Part shown: piece after piece, positions 5,823 to 14,138 of the stretch
How the letters are laid out: each line of letters starts with the position of its first letter
How positions within the stretch are numbered: the first letter of the stretch is position 1
Source: an uncultured Treponema sp.
GTDB lineage: Bacteria > Spirochaetota > Spirochaetia > Treponematales > Treponemataceae
Direction of reading: 5' to 3'
Assembly (NCBI GenBank): GCA_905236315.1
Contig: CAJOPO010000266.1
Coordinates: 1-14,585, forward strand
DNA: 14,585 nucleotides
Program-made: the position numbers and the translations under genes
The notes under the pieces: model-generated
Databases searched by the model: none
The model's input: the letters and a program-made list of their open reading frames with translations, nothing else
Told to the model about the DNA's origin: nothing

Positions 5823-8111
5823 ATGCCGCTCAGTATAAAAAAAAATAAAGTTTTTGTAGCTGTATCATTGTTTATAGCATTATTGGCTATAAACATGGCA
5901 GTTCCTGTTTATGCAGGAATTACTTTTGGCAATATAGATATAAATGAAACTAATGGTCTTATCTTTTCTGTTTATGATGAACTAGCAGGTTCGGCTTCTT
6001 ATAATAGCTTGTTTTATACTGAGCTAGAACTTACAGAAACAAAGTATACTCCAAAAATACTCACTTGTTATCCTGAAGAAATGTATTATTTAAAATCTTC
6101 TAATACATTACATATAAAAAATAGGTATGGCACTGCTAGTTATTCTACAGAAAGTAAACAGTTTTCTTGGATTGAAACTAAAGAAAATCTTCCAGACTCT
6201 TATATAAAAGAAGGAAGTATATCTGTTAGTCCTGATGGAAACTGGATTTGTTTTATAAAGCCAAATGCAAATACAGAAGGGGACTTAATCCTTCAAAATG
6301 CTATAACAAAAGAAAGTGCAGTATTAGCAGAGCATTATAGTTTTAATCATAATGTACCAGGTCTTAATACACCAGGAGTTAAATGGGCTCCTGATTCTAA
6401 AAGACTTTTATATGAAAAGGGTGATAGTATATATTTTATTGACCCAAGTTCTATTTTTGAAAAATTCCATATACAAGAAGAATTTAGAAAAATAGGTGTA
6501 GGTTCAATAAATAGTGTTAACTGGACTAATACTGAAGGGTTTATATATATAGACGGAGAGATTATATACTTTATAAAAGAGAATGAACTATTTACTCGTA
6601 GTTTATATACTTTTGTATTAGGAAAGGGACAAGTTTTAGGAAGATTGCATAGTAAATTTGACCCATATAAGGATAAGTTTTGGGTAGATTCTGACGCTAG
6701 TAGATTTGTTGTTATTAGTGGAAATACTTTAGCGGGTTATTATGAACTAGATAATGATAAGTTTAGTTATGCTTCTATAAAGGGACTATATTCATTGTAT
6801 ACAAATAGTAAAGAAGAACTATCTAATGGGGTTTTACTAGATTGCAATGTATTTTGGGGGGCAAATAAAACTGCATTTTTGTGGGTAGATAGACTTACTT
6901 ATGATAATGCAAAAAAGGTAACTACAGTTTATGCCTTAAAAGATAAATTAGTGTCTTTATTGACTATAAATGAAGCTTCTTATCCGCTCCTTTCTCCAGA
7001 TGGAAAGATGATAGCCTTTTCTGCAGGAAAAAGTCTTTACATTTATGACTTAGGTTTATGGAAACCTTTTGCTGTGCTTTCTGGACAAACAATTTCTTCA
7101 TTTATATGGGAATCGCCTTCTGTTTTGTATGTAGGTGGTAGTGAAAGCATACAAAAGTGGACTTTACCAACGGCTAAGTCTTCAAGCACTTGTGAATTAT
7201 TATTTATTTCATCAGTTTCTTCTGCTTATTGGGAAGGAAATAATATAGTTGCTGTGTCTTCTAATGGGCAGCACCTTTATATGTATGACTTTAAAAAGCA
7301 AAATTGGTCAGAAATATCTATTCCCATAAAAGAAGCAGAAAGCAATAGCAATAATATCTCTGGGCGCAATGCTTATTACCGTGTGTATACAGGAGAAGCG
7401 CGCAATAATCAATTTACAAATGCTATATTTATTCGTTCATTTTCTGCTCCTGGTATAACATACACCCTTTACCCCCAGACTCAAATTTTAAATGGAGAAC
7501 GTAAGCGAGTTGCACTTGTTTTTGATGCCTTTGATTCTTCAGAAGGATTAGCAACAGTTTTATATACACTTAAAAAATTTAATATGCCTGCTATGTTTTT
7601 CATAAATGGAGAGTTTATAAGACGCTATCCACAAGAAACATGTCAAATAGTAGCTTCTGGTTATACTTGTGCTTCTTCATTTTATACAAGTGCTGATTTA
7701 TTAAATAAATCTTTTTTTATAGATAAAGATTTTATAAGACGAGGTCTTGCTCGTAATGAAGATGAGTTTTTAGAAACTACAGGTTCAGAGCTTGCTTTAT
7801 ATTGGCACGCACCACTTTATAGACAAAATGCACTAATAAGACAAGGTGGAAGTGAAGCAGGATATAAATATATTGATGTAATTTCTGGTTTTTCAGATTT
7901 ATATTCTATAGGTGAAAAATCTTATGTTGAAACATCTATGCTTATAAACAATATGCTTGCACGCTTGCAGGATGGTGCGGTAATTCCTATAAACGTTGGT
8001 GCCACAGCTTCAAGAAAAAGCTATTTATATGAAAAGTTGGATTTAATTATACAACTAATACTTAATAGTGGTTATGATATTGTTCCTTTAGAAAGTTTTT
8101 ATGAACGTTAA
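5823..8111 (+). CDS. Exported beta-propeller protein with degenerate polysaccharide deacetylase (NodB-like) domain
   Basis: A 762-residue exported protein. The signal peptide is about 1-31, with a hydrophobic core and a likely cut after VYA or nearby. Residues 35-500 carry TolB/WD40-like blade motifs: VSPDGNWICFI (135-145), VKWAPDSKRLLYEKGD (186-201), FWGANKTAFLWVD (344-356) and LSPDGKMIAFS (390-400). Residues about 560-760 follow a NodB deacetylase layout: RVALVFDAFD (562-571), MPAMFFINGEFIRR (588-601), a GYTCASSFYTSADL segment (613-626), APLY (663-666) and a final GYDIVPL. The metal-binding HxxxH is missing; Ser619 and Ser623 fall where the histidines should be, and the usual RPPYG segment reads HAPLY. 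The domain is therefore probably not a metal-dependent deacetylase and may bind glycan. The start is well supported by GGAG 9-10 nt upstream. It is 13 bp downstream of the LysM-M23 gene, and the pair probably acts on the cell wall together. Confidence 0.8.
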   Translation: MPLSIKKNKVFVAVSLFIALLAINMAVPVYAGITFGNIDINETNGLIFSVYDELAGSASYNSLFYTELELTETKYTPKILTCYPEEMYYLKSSNTLHIKNRYGTASYSTESKQFSWIETKENLPDSYIKEGSISVSPDGNWICFIKPNANTEGDLILQNAITKESAVLAEHYSFNHNVPGLNTPGVKWAPDSKRLLYEKGDSIYFIDPSSIFEKFHIQEEFRKIGVGSINSVNWTNTEGFIYIDGEIIYFIKENELFTRSLYTFVLGKGQVLGRLHSKFDPYKDKFWVDSDASRFVVISGNTLAGYYELDNDKFSYASIKGLYSLYTNSKEELSNGVLLDCNVFWGANKTAFLWVDRLTYDNAKKVTTVYALKDKLVSLLTINEASYPLLSPDGKMIAFSAGKSLYIYDLGLWKPFAVLSGQTISSFIWESPSVLYVGGSESIQKWTLPTAKSSSTCELLFISSVSSAYWEGNNIVAVSSNGQHLYMYDFKKQNWSEISIPIKEAESNSNNISGRNAYYRVYTGEARNNQFTNAIFIRSFSAPGITYTLYPQTQILNGERKRVALVFDAFDSSEGLATVLYTLKKFNMPAMFFINGEFIRRYPQETCQIVASGYTCASSFYTSADLLNKSFFIDKDFIRRGLARNEDEFLETTGSELALYWHAPLYRQNALIRQGGSEAGYKYIDVISGFSDLYSIGEKSYVETSMLINNMLARLQDGAVIPINVGATASRKSYLYEKLDLIIQLILNSGYDIVPLESFYER

Positions 8112-8126
8112 AATATAAAACAAGTC

Positions 8127-8153
8127 AGTGCTACATTACTGTAGCACTTTTTT
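8127..8153 (+). terminator. Rho-independent terminator, plus strand (probably bidirectional)
   Basis: AGTGCTACA (8127-8135) and TGTAGCACT (8140-8148) form a perfect 9-bp stem around a TTAC loop, followed on the plus strand by six T (8148-8153). It ends the LysM-M23/propeller unit 15 nt after its stop. The loop and right arm overlap the last codons and stop (complement of 8136-8138) of the convergent carboxypeptidase gene. On the minus strand the stem is followed by GACTTGTTTTATA, so weaker termination in that direction is likely too. Confidence 0.85.
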
Positions 8154-9512
8154 ATATACTAGTTTATCATATTTTTGCTTTATAAAGGAGGCTTCTTGAG
8201 TATTTCTGTCGCAAATTAACGGTATTGTGCGCAGTAGAGCATCTCCTAGATAGTAATATAAGGTTCCTAATTGTTGACCACAATTTACAGAACCATAAAT
8301 GCATTTAGGAATGGATGCCCTTACTTGAACTAAAGAAGCGGCTTCACCAGGGCTATTCCCTAAAATAAAGGGAACAGTTAAAGTTTCATCTTCTGCTGGA
8401 ATAAGTTTAACCACCTTTTCTTTAGTACCTAGTGAATTTATAGCAAAAGAATGTTCTTCGCTTGATGAAACTTTGTAATCTGCAAAAGAAGAAAAAGCAT
8501 AATTAAAAAGTTCCATATTATCACTTACCCTGTATTTATTTCCTTCTAATGTATTATTTCCAGGTCCTCTCATGGTTACAGAAAGAAAGCGATTATTTTC
8601 TTGTTTTGCCGTAACACAAATATTATACCCACTTTCATAGATAAATCCTGTTTTTAAGCCGTCACAACCTTCAAGTATATCTAAAAGTTTGTTTGTATTT
8701 GCTTGTGTTATTGTTGTATAGTTATTATTTTGACTGCCTATATTTTTTTCTTGGGGATATTTTAATTCTTTTAAGGAATGAAACTCTTTTAATGCAAAAG
8801 GAAAACGAGATATATAATTATTTGCAAAAAAAGCAAATTCTCTAGCGGTTGTTGTATTTAATTCACTATATCCGCTTGATTCTACGAAATGTGTATGTGT
8901 AAGTCCCATATTCTGCATAACGTTGTTCATTCTTTGAACAAAATCATCCATATTGCCACAAATATAATTTGCTATTGCAATAGAAGCATCGTTACCACTT
9001 GCTATAGCAAGCCCTTGTAAAAGTTCTCTTAATGTAACTATGTGTCCTTTTGATAAAAACATTCGAGAAGCGTCCTGAGGTAAGTTTTCTGACCAACTTT
9101 CTGGTGGCAATGGGACAACATCATCAAGGCTAGCTTCTCCATTTTCGATGGCTTCAAATACTACATACATTTCTACTAGTTTAGTCATAGAAGCTGGTGG
9201 AATAGACAAATCCGCATTTTTCTCATACAAAATACAATTTGTAGCACAATCTATAATTATGGCACTTTCTGCTTTTATATCTAACTTTGCCTCTATAGTA
9301 TTATAGGGTAGGGGAAGAAGAAATGTAGTTTTATATCTATTAAGAATATTTTGAAGTTCATAAGCCTGTTGTGTATCTAATTGAGATAGAGAGGGAGAAA
9401 CTAAAACTTTCTTTGCACTCTTTTGTATACATATATGGAAAATAGTCAAAAACAAAATGATAAGTGCAAAGATTATTGCAAAGATTTTAATTAAATATTT
9501 TTTTGATGACAT
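8136..9512 (-). CDS. D-alanyl-D-alanine carboxypeptidase (S11, PBP5/DacF-like)
   Basis: A 458-residue low-molecular-weight penicillin-binding protein, which removes the terminal D-Ala from peptidoglycan stem peptides in the periplasm. It has an N-terminal signal or anchor segment (about 7-29), a serine peptidase S11 domain (about 65-330) and a C-terminal PBP5-type beta domain (about 340-430). The catalytic motifs are intact: SMTK with Ser108 and Lys111, SGN (172-174) and KTG (287-289). The span between the N-terminal hydrophobic segment and the catalytic domain (30-65) is longer than in minimal family members, so the protein may stay anchored by its N-terminus; no clear C-terminal amphipathic anchor is seen. 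It begins inside the aroC stop (TAATG, 1-nt overlap) without its own Shine-Dalgarno, so it probably depends on translation of aroC. Its 3' end forms half of the terminator of the convergent unit. Confidence 0.92.
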   Translation of the reverse strand: MSSKKYLIKIFAIIFALIILFLTIFHICIQKSAKKVLVSPSLSQLDTQQAYELQNILNRYKTTFLLPLPYNTIEAKLDIKAESAIIIDCATNCILYEKNADLSIPPASMTKLVEMYVVFEAIENGEASLDDVVPLPPESWSENLPQDASRMFLSKGHIVTLRELLQGLAIASGNDASIAIANYICGNMDDFVQRMNNVMQNMGLTHTHFVESSGYSELNTTTAREFAFFANNYISRFPFALKEFHSLKELKYPQEKNIGSQNNNYTTITQANTNKLLDILEGCDGLKTGFIYESGYNICVTAKQENNRFLSVTMRGPGNNTLEGNKYRVSDNMELFNYAFSSFADYKVSSSEEHSFAINSLGTKEKVVKLIPAEDETLTVPFILGNSPGEAASLVQVRASIPKCIYGSVNCGQQLGTLYYYLGDALLRTIPLICDRNTQEASFIKQKYDKLVYKKVLQ

Positions 9513-10624
9513 TATTTTATACTAGTGCTTTTTGATGTTTGGTTGCATAGATATAAATCTGCAATAACTAGCGCAGACATTGCTTCTACAACTGGTACAA
9601 TACGAGGACAAAGACAAACATCATGTCTTCCTTCTATAAGAATATCACATTCTGAATACGAAGTGTCTAGCGTTTCTTGCTTTATATATATGCTTGGAAC
9701 AGGCTTTACGGCTAACCTAAAGAATATATCGTTTCCATTTGATATGCCGCCAAGTATGCCACCTGCATTGTTTGTTTCAAAATGCACAGAACCATTTTGT
9801 ATTCTCATTGCATCATTGTTATCTTTTCCAGTAGAGTCGGCAGACATAAAGCCGTTACCAAACTCAATTCCCTTTACAGCCCCTATGGAAAGAATTGCCT
9901 TTGCAAGAAGGGCATCACACTTATTAAATACAGGTTCGCCTAATCCTGCAGGAACACCTTTTATTATGCAAGAAATAATCCCTCCTGTAGAATTTCCTTC
10001 TTTTCTAAGGTCTTCAATTTTTTCAAGCATCTTTGTAGCAGCATTATTATCAGGTGCTCTCATAAAGTTGTTTTCTATCTGTGTTAAATCAATATTTTGT
10101 ATGGAAATGCCAGCCGCTCTTTCTGTATACGCAGTTATATTTATACCATGTTTTTTTAAAAACATTTTTGCTATAGCTCCAGCAGCAACTCTAGCACAAG
10201 TTTCTCTGCCGCTAGAACGACCGCCACCCCTATAATCCCTAATACCATATTTTTGGAAAAATGTATAATCTGCATGTCCTGGTCTAAATTTATCTTTTAT
10301 ATTGCTGTAATCTTTAGATATTTGGCTTGTATTGCGAATTAACATGGCAATAGGAGTTCCTGTAGATTTTCCTTCAAAAACGCCACTAAGTATTTCTACA
10401 GAATCTTCTTCTGAGCGAGATGTAACAGCGGCATTAAATGCTAGAGAGCCGTCTGCTTTTTTTTGCCTTGCGCCTGGTTTTCTGCGTTCCATTTCTAATT
10501 TTATGAAACTTTCATCTATATCTATACCTGCGGGGCAACCGTCTATGACACAGCCTAAAGCTGCTCCATGACTTTCTCCAAATGTTGTTACCTTAAAAAG
10601 TGTACCTAATGTGTTTCCTGCCAT
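9512..10624 (-). CDS. aroC: Chorismate synthase
   Basis: A full-length 370-residue chorismate synthase. It converts 5-enolpyruvylshikimate-3-phosphate to chorismate with reduced FMN, the last step of the shikimate pathway, in the cytoplasm. Family signatures are present: GESHG (16-20) in the first signature region, RPGHADYTF (114-122), RDYRGGGRSSGRET (129-142) and GRHDVCLCPR (332-341). The start MAGNTLGTLFKVTTFGESHG is the standard N-terminus of the family, so the ATG is secure. Even so, no Shine-Dalgarno precedes it and a promoter-like pair lies immediately upstream, suggesting a leaderless or near-leaderless transcript. No other shikimate gene is in the window. The gene runs into the carboxypeptidase gene with a 1-nt overlap. 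Confidence 0.97.
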   Translation of the reverse strand: MAGNTLGTLFKVTTFGESHGAALGCVIDGCPAGIDIDESFIKLEMERRKPGARQKKADGSLAFNAAVTSRSEEDSVEILSGVFEGKSTGTPIAMLIRNTSQISKDYSNIKDKFRPGHADYTFFQKYGIRDYRGGGRSSGRETCARVAAGAIAKMFLKKHGINITAYTERAAGISIQNIDLTQIENNFMRAPDNNAATKMLEKIEDLRKEGNSTGGIISCIIKGVPAGLGEPVFNKCDALLAKAILSIGAVKGIEFGNGFMSADSTGKDNNDAMRIQNGSVHFETNNAGGILGGISNGNDIFFRLAVKPVPSIYIKQETLDTSYSECDILIEGRHDVCLCPRIVPVVEAMSALVIADLYLCNQTSKSTSIK

Positions 10625-10631
10625 GATGAGT

Positions 10632-10660
10632 ATTTTATTTTAATTTTGTATAAATAACAA
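10632..10660 (-). promoter_or_regulatory. Sigma-70-like promoter for aroC
   Basis: On the minus strand TTGTTA (complement of 10655-10660) is followed by exactly 17 nt and then TAAAAT (complement of 10632-10637). This gives 4/6 and 5/6 matches to the -35 and -10 consensus. A transcript would start around 10624-10626, at or next to the aroC ATG (10622-10624), which fits the missing ribosome site. The DNA is AT-rich, so a chance match is possible. Confidence 0.4.
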
Positions 10661-10715
10661 GTGTAGAATTAATTTTTGTGAGTATAGTAGGGGTACTAAG
10701 AAAATAATATGAGTT

Positions 10716-11417
10716 TTATAAGATTTTATATACGAATATAGTTCTATTCACACTTATTCTTGTATCAAGTTCGTATAAAGAAGGAAATTTTCTAAAGTAA
10801 TCGGTTAGTTTTTTTACACCATATTCTTTTATATTAAAGTCTGGTTTTACCTTTTTTATATAAGAGCCTGCAATAGAAATGTCTACATAGTCTTCATCAT
10901 TTTGGCTATCATAAGCTTTTTTTATTAGATTTTGAAGTTCCAAATCTTTATCTTCGGTTTGTTCAATTTTTTCGTTATCAAGATTTTCTGCATAAATAAA
11001 TGTATCACAAGATGATACAAAGGCTTCAGAGGTACTTCCTTTATTACCTATCCCGATGACTATTTTCCCTGATTCTTTTAGTTTTATTGCAAGGGGAGTA
11101 TAATCGCTATCTCCAGAAACAATAACAAAGCCGTCATATTCTGAATTATATAAAAAATCCATTGCGTCTATAGTTAGAGCAATGTCTGTTGCATTTTTTT
11201 CTTTTACGTAGTCTATTTGCTGAACAGGTTTTATAGCAAGGTTTCTTAAAACACCTGTCCAGCGTTTTAGGCTTTCTTTTGCCCAGTTACCATAAGCTCT
11301 TTTTAAAGATATTTTTCCATACTTTGAGATTTCTAAAATGGCAGGTTCAATCTTTTCTATCTGAGAAAAATTATCCGCGTCTATTAACAAGGCAATTTTT
11401 TCTAATTCATCTTCCAT
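10716..11417 (-). CDS. NYN-domain (LabA/DUF88-like) putative ribonuclease with LOTUS/OST-HTH-like C-terminus
   Basis: A 233-residue protein with an N-terminal NYN (PIN-like) domain, about 5-145. The acidic residues of the metal site are visible: Asp13 and Asp15 in LLIDADN, Asp78 in KNATD, Asp84, and Asp103 and Asp105 in SGDSDY. Residues about 158-232 resemble an OST-HTH/LOTUS RNA-binding domain (ISIAGSYIKK..., EYGVKKLTDYFRKFP). NYN proteins of this type are predicted metal-dependent RNases, and some bind or cut structured RNA; the substrate here is unknown. The start is supported by GGAG 8 nt upstream. The gene lies between the rnf operon (80 nt upstream, with a long hairpin between) and aroC (91 nt downstream), and nothing in the context links it functionally to either. 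Confidence 0.85.
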   Translation of the reverse strand: MEDELEKIALLIDADNFSQIEKIEPAILEISKYGKISLKRAYGNWAKESLKRWTGVLRNLAIKPVQQIDYVKEKNATDIALTIDAMDFLYNSEYDGFVIVSGDSDYTPLAIKLKESGKIVIGIGNKGSTSEAFVSSCDTFIYAENLDNEKIEQTEDKDLELQNLIKKAYDSQNDEDYVDISIAGSYIKKVKPDFNIKEYGVKKLTDYFRKFPSLYELDTRISVNRTIFVYKIL

Positions 11418-11439
11418 TTTTATATCTCCAGATTAAGAA

Positions 11440-11487
11440 TTTTAGAGGTGCTATAAATGTATAATGCTTTTTATAGTACCTCTAAAA
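11440..11487 (-). terminator. Long hairpin after rnfB, probable terminator
   Basis: Bases 11440-11457 pair with 11470-11487 over 18 positions with one exception (11450/11477, a C-A mismatch on the minus strand), leaving a 12-nt loop. It starts 11 nt past the rnfB stop. On the minus strand the stem ends in AAAA and continues TTCTTAAT, a weak T-tract, so termination may be partial and some transcripts may read into the NYN gene. Alternatively it is an mRNA-stabilising or processing hairpin. Confidence 0.55.
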
Positions 11488-11497
11488 CTTCATTTTA

Positions 11498-12304
11498 TTA
11501 GCAAACAATATCTTGAACGAGTTTTAATACCTTATCAGGACATACTTCTATACAGGCCTTGCAACTTGTACATTTATCATAATCTACAGCGGGTATACCG
11601 TTTATCAATTCTATACAGTGTTCAGGACATTTTCTAACGCACATACCACATTTTATACAGCCAACTGAACAATTCTTTTTTATACTAGGCTTGTTATCAC
11701 TGTGGTTAGAACACAATGCTACAGAACCCTTTCTTGTAGAGTCAATAATGGAAAATAGCTTTTTAGGACAGGCTCTAGCGCACTTACCACACCCGACACA
11801 TTTTTTATAGTCAACTTCTGGTATTCCATTTTTTATATGCAATGCATCAAAGGGGCAGGCTTCTACACAGTCACCATAACCTATGCAACCAAAAGAACAT
11901 AATTTTGTTCCATTTATAGCTTGCGCAGCTGCTGCACAAGTTTTTACACCATTATATGTACCCTTTATTCCTGCACATTCTGTAGTTCCTTGACAAGCAA
12001 GAATAGTAACTTTCTTCTGTGCACTTACACTTACTCCTAATATTTCTCCTACTTTTGCAGCGACACTAGGTCCTCCTGCTATACAACCATTAGCAGGGGC
12101 TTTCCCTGCTGCTACGGCTTCGGCAAAGGCTGCACAGCCTGCATAACCGCAACCTCCACAGTTTCCTCCAGAAAGCACTTCTTGTATTGCTTGAACCTTA
12201 GGGTCTGTTTGTACAGCAAAAATCTTTTTAAATAATCCCAGTAACACTCCTAATACAAATGCTACAATAAGGGAAACTATAATAGTTGCAACAATAATAT
12301 TCAT
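11498..12304 (-). CDS. rnfB: Rnf complex subunit RnfB (iron-sulfur protein)
   Basis: A 268-residue subunit of the ion-pumping ferredoxin:NAD+ oxidoreductase (Rnf); RnfB is the proposed entry point for electrons from ferredoxin. It has an N-terminal membrane helix (about 3-27) and an Fes-type domain with Cys49, Cys52, Cys57 and Cys74. Four ferredoxin-like cysteine groups follow: 136/140/146/150, 169/172/175/179, 212-226 (Cys216, 219, 222, 226) and 245/248/251/255. This is the long form seen in anaerobes; the proteobacterial form is shorter. AGGTGG lies 7 nt upstream of the ATG. It is the last gene of the rnf unit, 18 nt after rnfA, followed by a hairpin. Confidence 0.96.
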   Translation of the reverse strand: MNIIVATIIVSLIVAFVLGVLLGLFKKIFAVQTDPKVQAIQEVLSGGNCGGCGYAGCAAFAEAVAAGKAPANGCIAGGPSVAAKVGEILGVSVSAQKKVTILACQGTTECAGIKGTYNGVKTCAAAAQAINGTKLCSFGCIGYGDCVEACPFDALHIKNGIPEVDYKKCVGCGKCARACPKKLFSIIDSTRKGSVALCSNHSDNKPSIKKNCSVGCIKCGMCVRKCPEHCIELINGIPAVDYDKCTSCKACIEVCPDKVLKLVQDIVC

Positions 12305-12322
12305 AACACAGCCACCTTTTGA

Positions 12323-12901
12323 TTATTTTATTAATCCCTTAAAGCCTAAAAAAGCTAAACTTAATAAACCTGCTGCAATATATAAAATTGGTGTTCCCTT
12401 AAATGCTTTAGGAACATTTGCTGTACGTAGTCTATTTCTTACTCCAGACATTATAACCATACTCATTAAGAAACCTATTGCAGAACCTAATGCATATATA
12501 ATGCTTTGAACATAGTTGTAATCTTTACTAATACAATTAATTGTAACACCAAGAACGGCACAGTTTGTAGTTATTAATGATAGATAAATGCCCATAGAGC
12601 TATAAAGACCTGGAGCGGATTTTTTTAGATAAAACTCTACTAACTGAACTAAAGAGGCAATTACTAGGATAAAGAATAAAGTTTGTAAAAACTCTAATCC
12701 TAAGGGAACCATTACTAATTTATAAAGTGGCCAAGTAACAGCTGTTGCAAGGACTATAACAAATGTTGTTGCCATTCCCATGCCTGCGGCTTTACCAGTT
12801 TCACTTGTCATTCCTATAAAGGGGCATATAGCTAAATATTGTATAAAAACAACATTGTCTACAAGCATTGATTTTATAAATATACTTAATATATCACTCA
12901 T
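12323..12901 (-). CDS. rnfA: Rnf complex subunit RnfA
   Basis: A 192-residue integral membrane protein with about six transmembrane segments, the usual length for RnfA/RsxA and homologous to NqrE. With RnfE it forms the membrane core that passes electrons across the membrane. Cys26 (LAICPFIG) and Cys114 (TTNCAVLG) are the conserved pair that, with the RnfE pair, holds the intramembrane [2Fe-2S] cluster in this family. The start is supported by AGGAGA upstream. The ATG overlaps the end of rnfE by 4 nt. Confidence 0.96.
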   Translation of the reverse strand: MSDILSIFIKSMLVDNVVFIQYLAICPFIGMTSETGKAAGMGMATTFVIVLATAVTWPLYKLVMVPLGLEFLQTLFFILVIASLVQLVEFYLKKSAPGLYSSMGIYLSLITTNCAVLGVTINCISKDYNYVQSIIYALGSAIGFLMSMVIMSGVRNRLRTANVPKAFKGTPILYIAAGLLSLAFLGFKGLIK

Positions 12902-13527
12902 TTAGCTATCTCCTTTTGTTGTGCAGAATGTTGTTTTGCTGCCTGTACTATAGCACCTAGTATGCCAAATACAATAAATCCACCAGGCGCACTGTTTAAT
13001 ACACCTATGCGATATGCTTCTGGAATAATTTCAAGTTTAAAAGCGGTTCCTGCAAATAATGTACCGCCACCTAATAATTCTCTTACCAAAGATACGGCAA
13101 GAAGAACTAAAGTATAACCTATCCCCATTCCTATAGCGTCTAATATTGAATCAAGTGGAGAGTTCTTAGAAGCAAAGGCTTCTACTCTGCCCATAATTAT
13201 ACAGTTTACAACTATAAGGGGTAAAAACACACCTAAAGCGTCATATAAAGCTGTAACATAGGCTTGCAAAACCATTTGTACTATGGTTGTAAAGGTCGCT
13301 ATAATTGTAATAAATACAGGAAGTCTTATTGATGAAGGAATTAAAGAGCGAAAAATAGAAAGAACTAATTCGCTCATAATAAGAACGAACATCATTCCCA
13401 TTCCCATTCCTAGTCCATTAAATATGCTTGTTGTTACACCCAAAGAAGAACACAAACCTATGTTTAATACAAGTAAAGGATTTTCTTTTATAATGCCATT
13501 TGTGAAAATATCTAATTTCTTGCTCAT
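12898..13527 (-). CDS. rnfE: Rnf complex subunit RnfE
   Basis: A 209-residue integral membrane protein with about six transmembrane segments, homologous to NqrD and RsxE. The conserved cysteines are Cys26 (NIGLCSSLG) and Cys108 (VVNCIIMGR), partners of Cys26 and Cys114 in RnfA, so the full four-cysteine site is intact. It has a soluble, lysine- and glutamine-rich C-terminal tail (about 197-209), as is common. GGAGG lies 7 nt before the ATG. It overlaps both neighbours by 4 nt (rnfG upstream, rnfA downstream), which points to translational coupling and fixed stoichiometry. Confidence 0.96.
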   Translation of the reverse strand: MSKKLDIFTNGIIKENPLLVLNIGLCSSLGVTTSIFNGLGMGMGMMFVLIMSELVLSIFRSLIPSSIRLPVFITIIATFTTIVQMVLQAYVTALYDALGVFLPLIVVNCIIMGRVEAFASKNSPLDSILDAIGMGIGYTLVLLAVSLVRELLGGGTLFAGTAFKLEIIPEAYRIGVLNSAPGGFIVFGILGAIVQAAKQHSAQQKEIAK

Positions 13528-14138
13528 TTGTATGCCTCCAAAACTGATGACATACAGGCGGTTGCCTGTTCCATAATTACCCCTATTCCTTTGCTTGTAA
13601 TTGTTGCTCCAGCAATAGCATCAAAGGTAACACCTAAAATAAAACCATCTTTAGCGTTTTTTCCTGTGAATTGCCCATAAAAAGTTTTCCCATTAGATAG
13701 CGTATAAGTAGGGTCGCTTCCTTTTTGCCCAAAACCAGGTGTGTCTGTATTCTCTAAGTATTGCATACCTGTTATGGTACCTTCTATATCCATTCCAACC
13801 ATTATAGTAGAGTGGTCATAGGTTGGTCCTGTCGCTTGAACTATTGCCCCTATAACCTTACCATTAGATTTTGCAAGTACAAGTTTATCAATAACAGTGC
13901 CGCCGCTTGCAGAAAAATTAATATCATCTACGGTTTCTAATTCTTCTGCTTGAGTAAATACAGCACGCATAGCATCATTTGCTTTCTTTTGCTGATTTTT
14001 AGCAATAATGGGAGCGGTAACTGTATTTATTAAAGCTAATACAGTGCAGGAAACAACTGCATAGCAGGCTAATATGAGTCCCAATTTTATCATAGAGAAG
14101 AGGGAATCATTATTTTGTTTTTGAAGTGCCTGACTCAT
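13524..14138 (-). CDS. rnfG: Rnf complex subunit RnfG (covalent FMN protein)
   Basis: A 204-residue subunit with one N-terminal membrane helix (about 14-40) and an exported FMN-binding domain (about 90-200). The flavinylation motif D-x-x-(S/T)-G-A-T appears as DAIAGAT (173-179), with Thr179 as the expected site of covalent FMN; Ala176 replaces the usual Ser/Thr. NTDTPGFGQK (130-139) is the second typical motif. The FMN transferase ApbE that would load it is not in the window. The start is supported by AGGAGG just upstream and overlaps the end of rnfD by 4 nt. Confidence 0.95.
   Translation of the reverse strand: MSQALQKQNNDSLFSMIKLGLILACYAVVSCTVLALINTVTAPIIAKNQQKKANDAMRAVFTQAEELETVDDINFSASGGTVIDKLVLAKSNGKVIGAIVQATGPTYDHSTIMVGMDIEGTITGMQYLENTDTPGFGQKGSDPTYTLSNGKTFYGQFTGKNAKDGFILGVTFDAIAGATITSKGIGVIMEQATACMSSVLEAYK

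Noticed and set aside
9525..10235. Long open frame on the plus strand opposite aroC (236 codons)
   Set aside because: It is fully antisense to a clear chorismate synthase and matches no recognisable protein; it looks like a by-product of the aroC codon pattern.
10685..10698. Small hairpin TAGTA-GGGG-TACTA after the NYN gene
   Set aside because: It has only five pairs, mostly A-T, and no T-tract on the minus strand; too weak to call a terminator.
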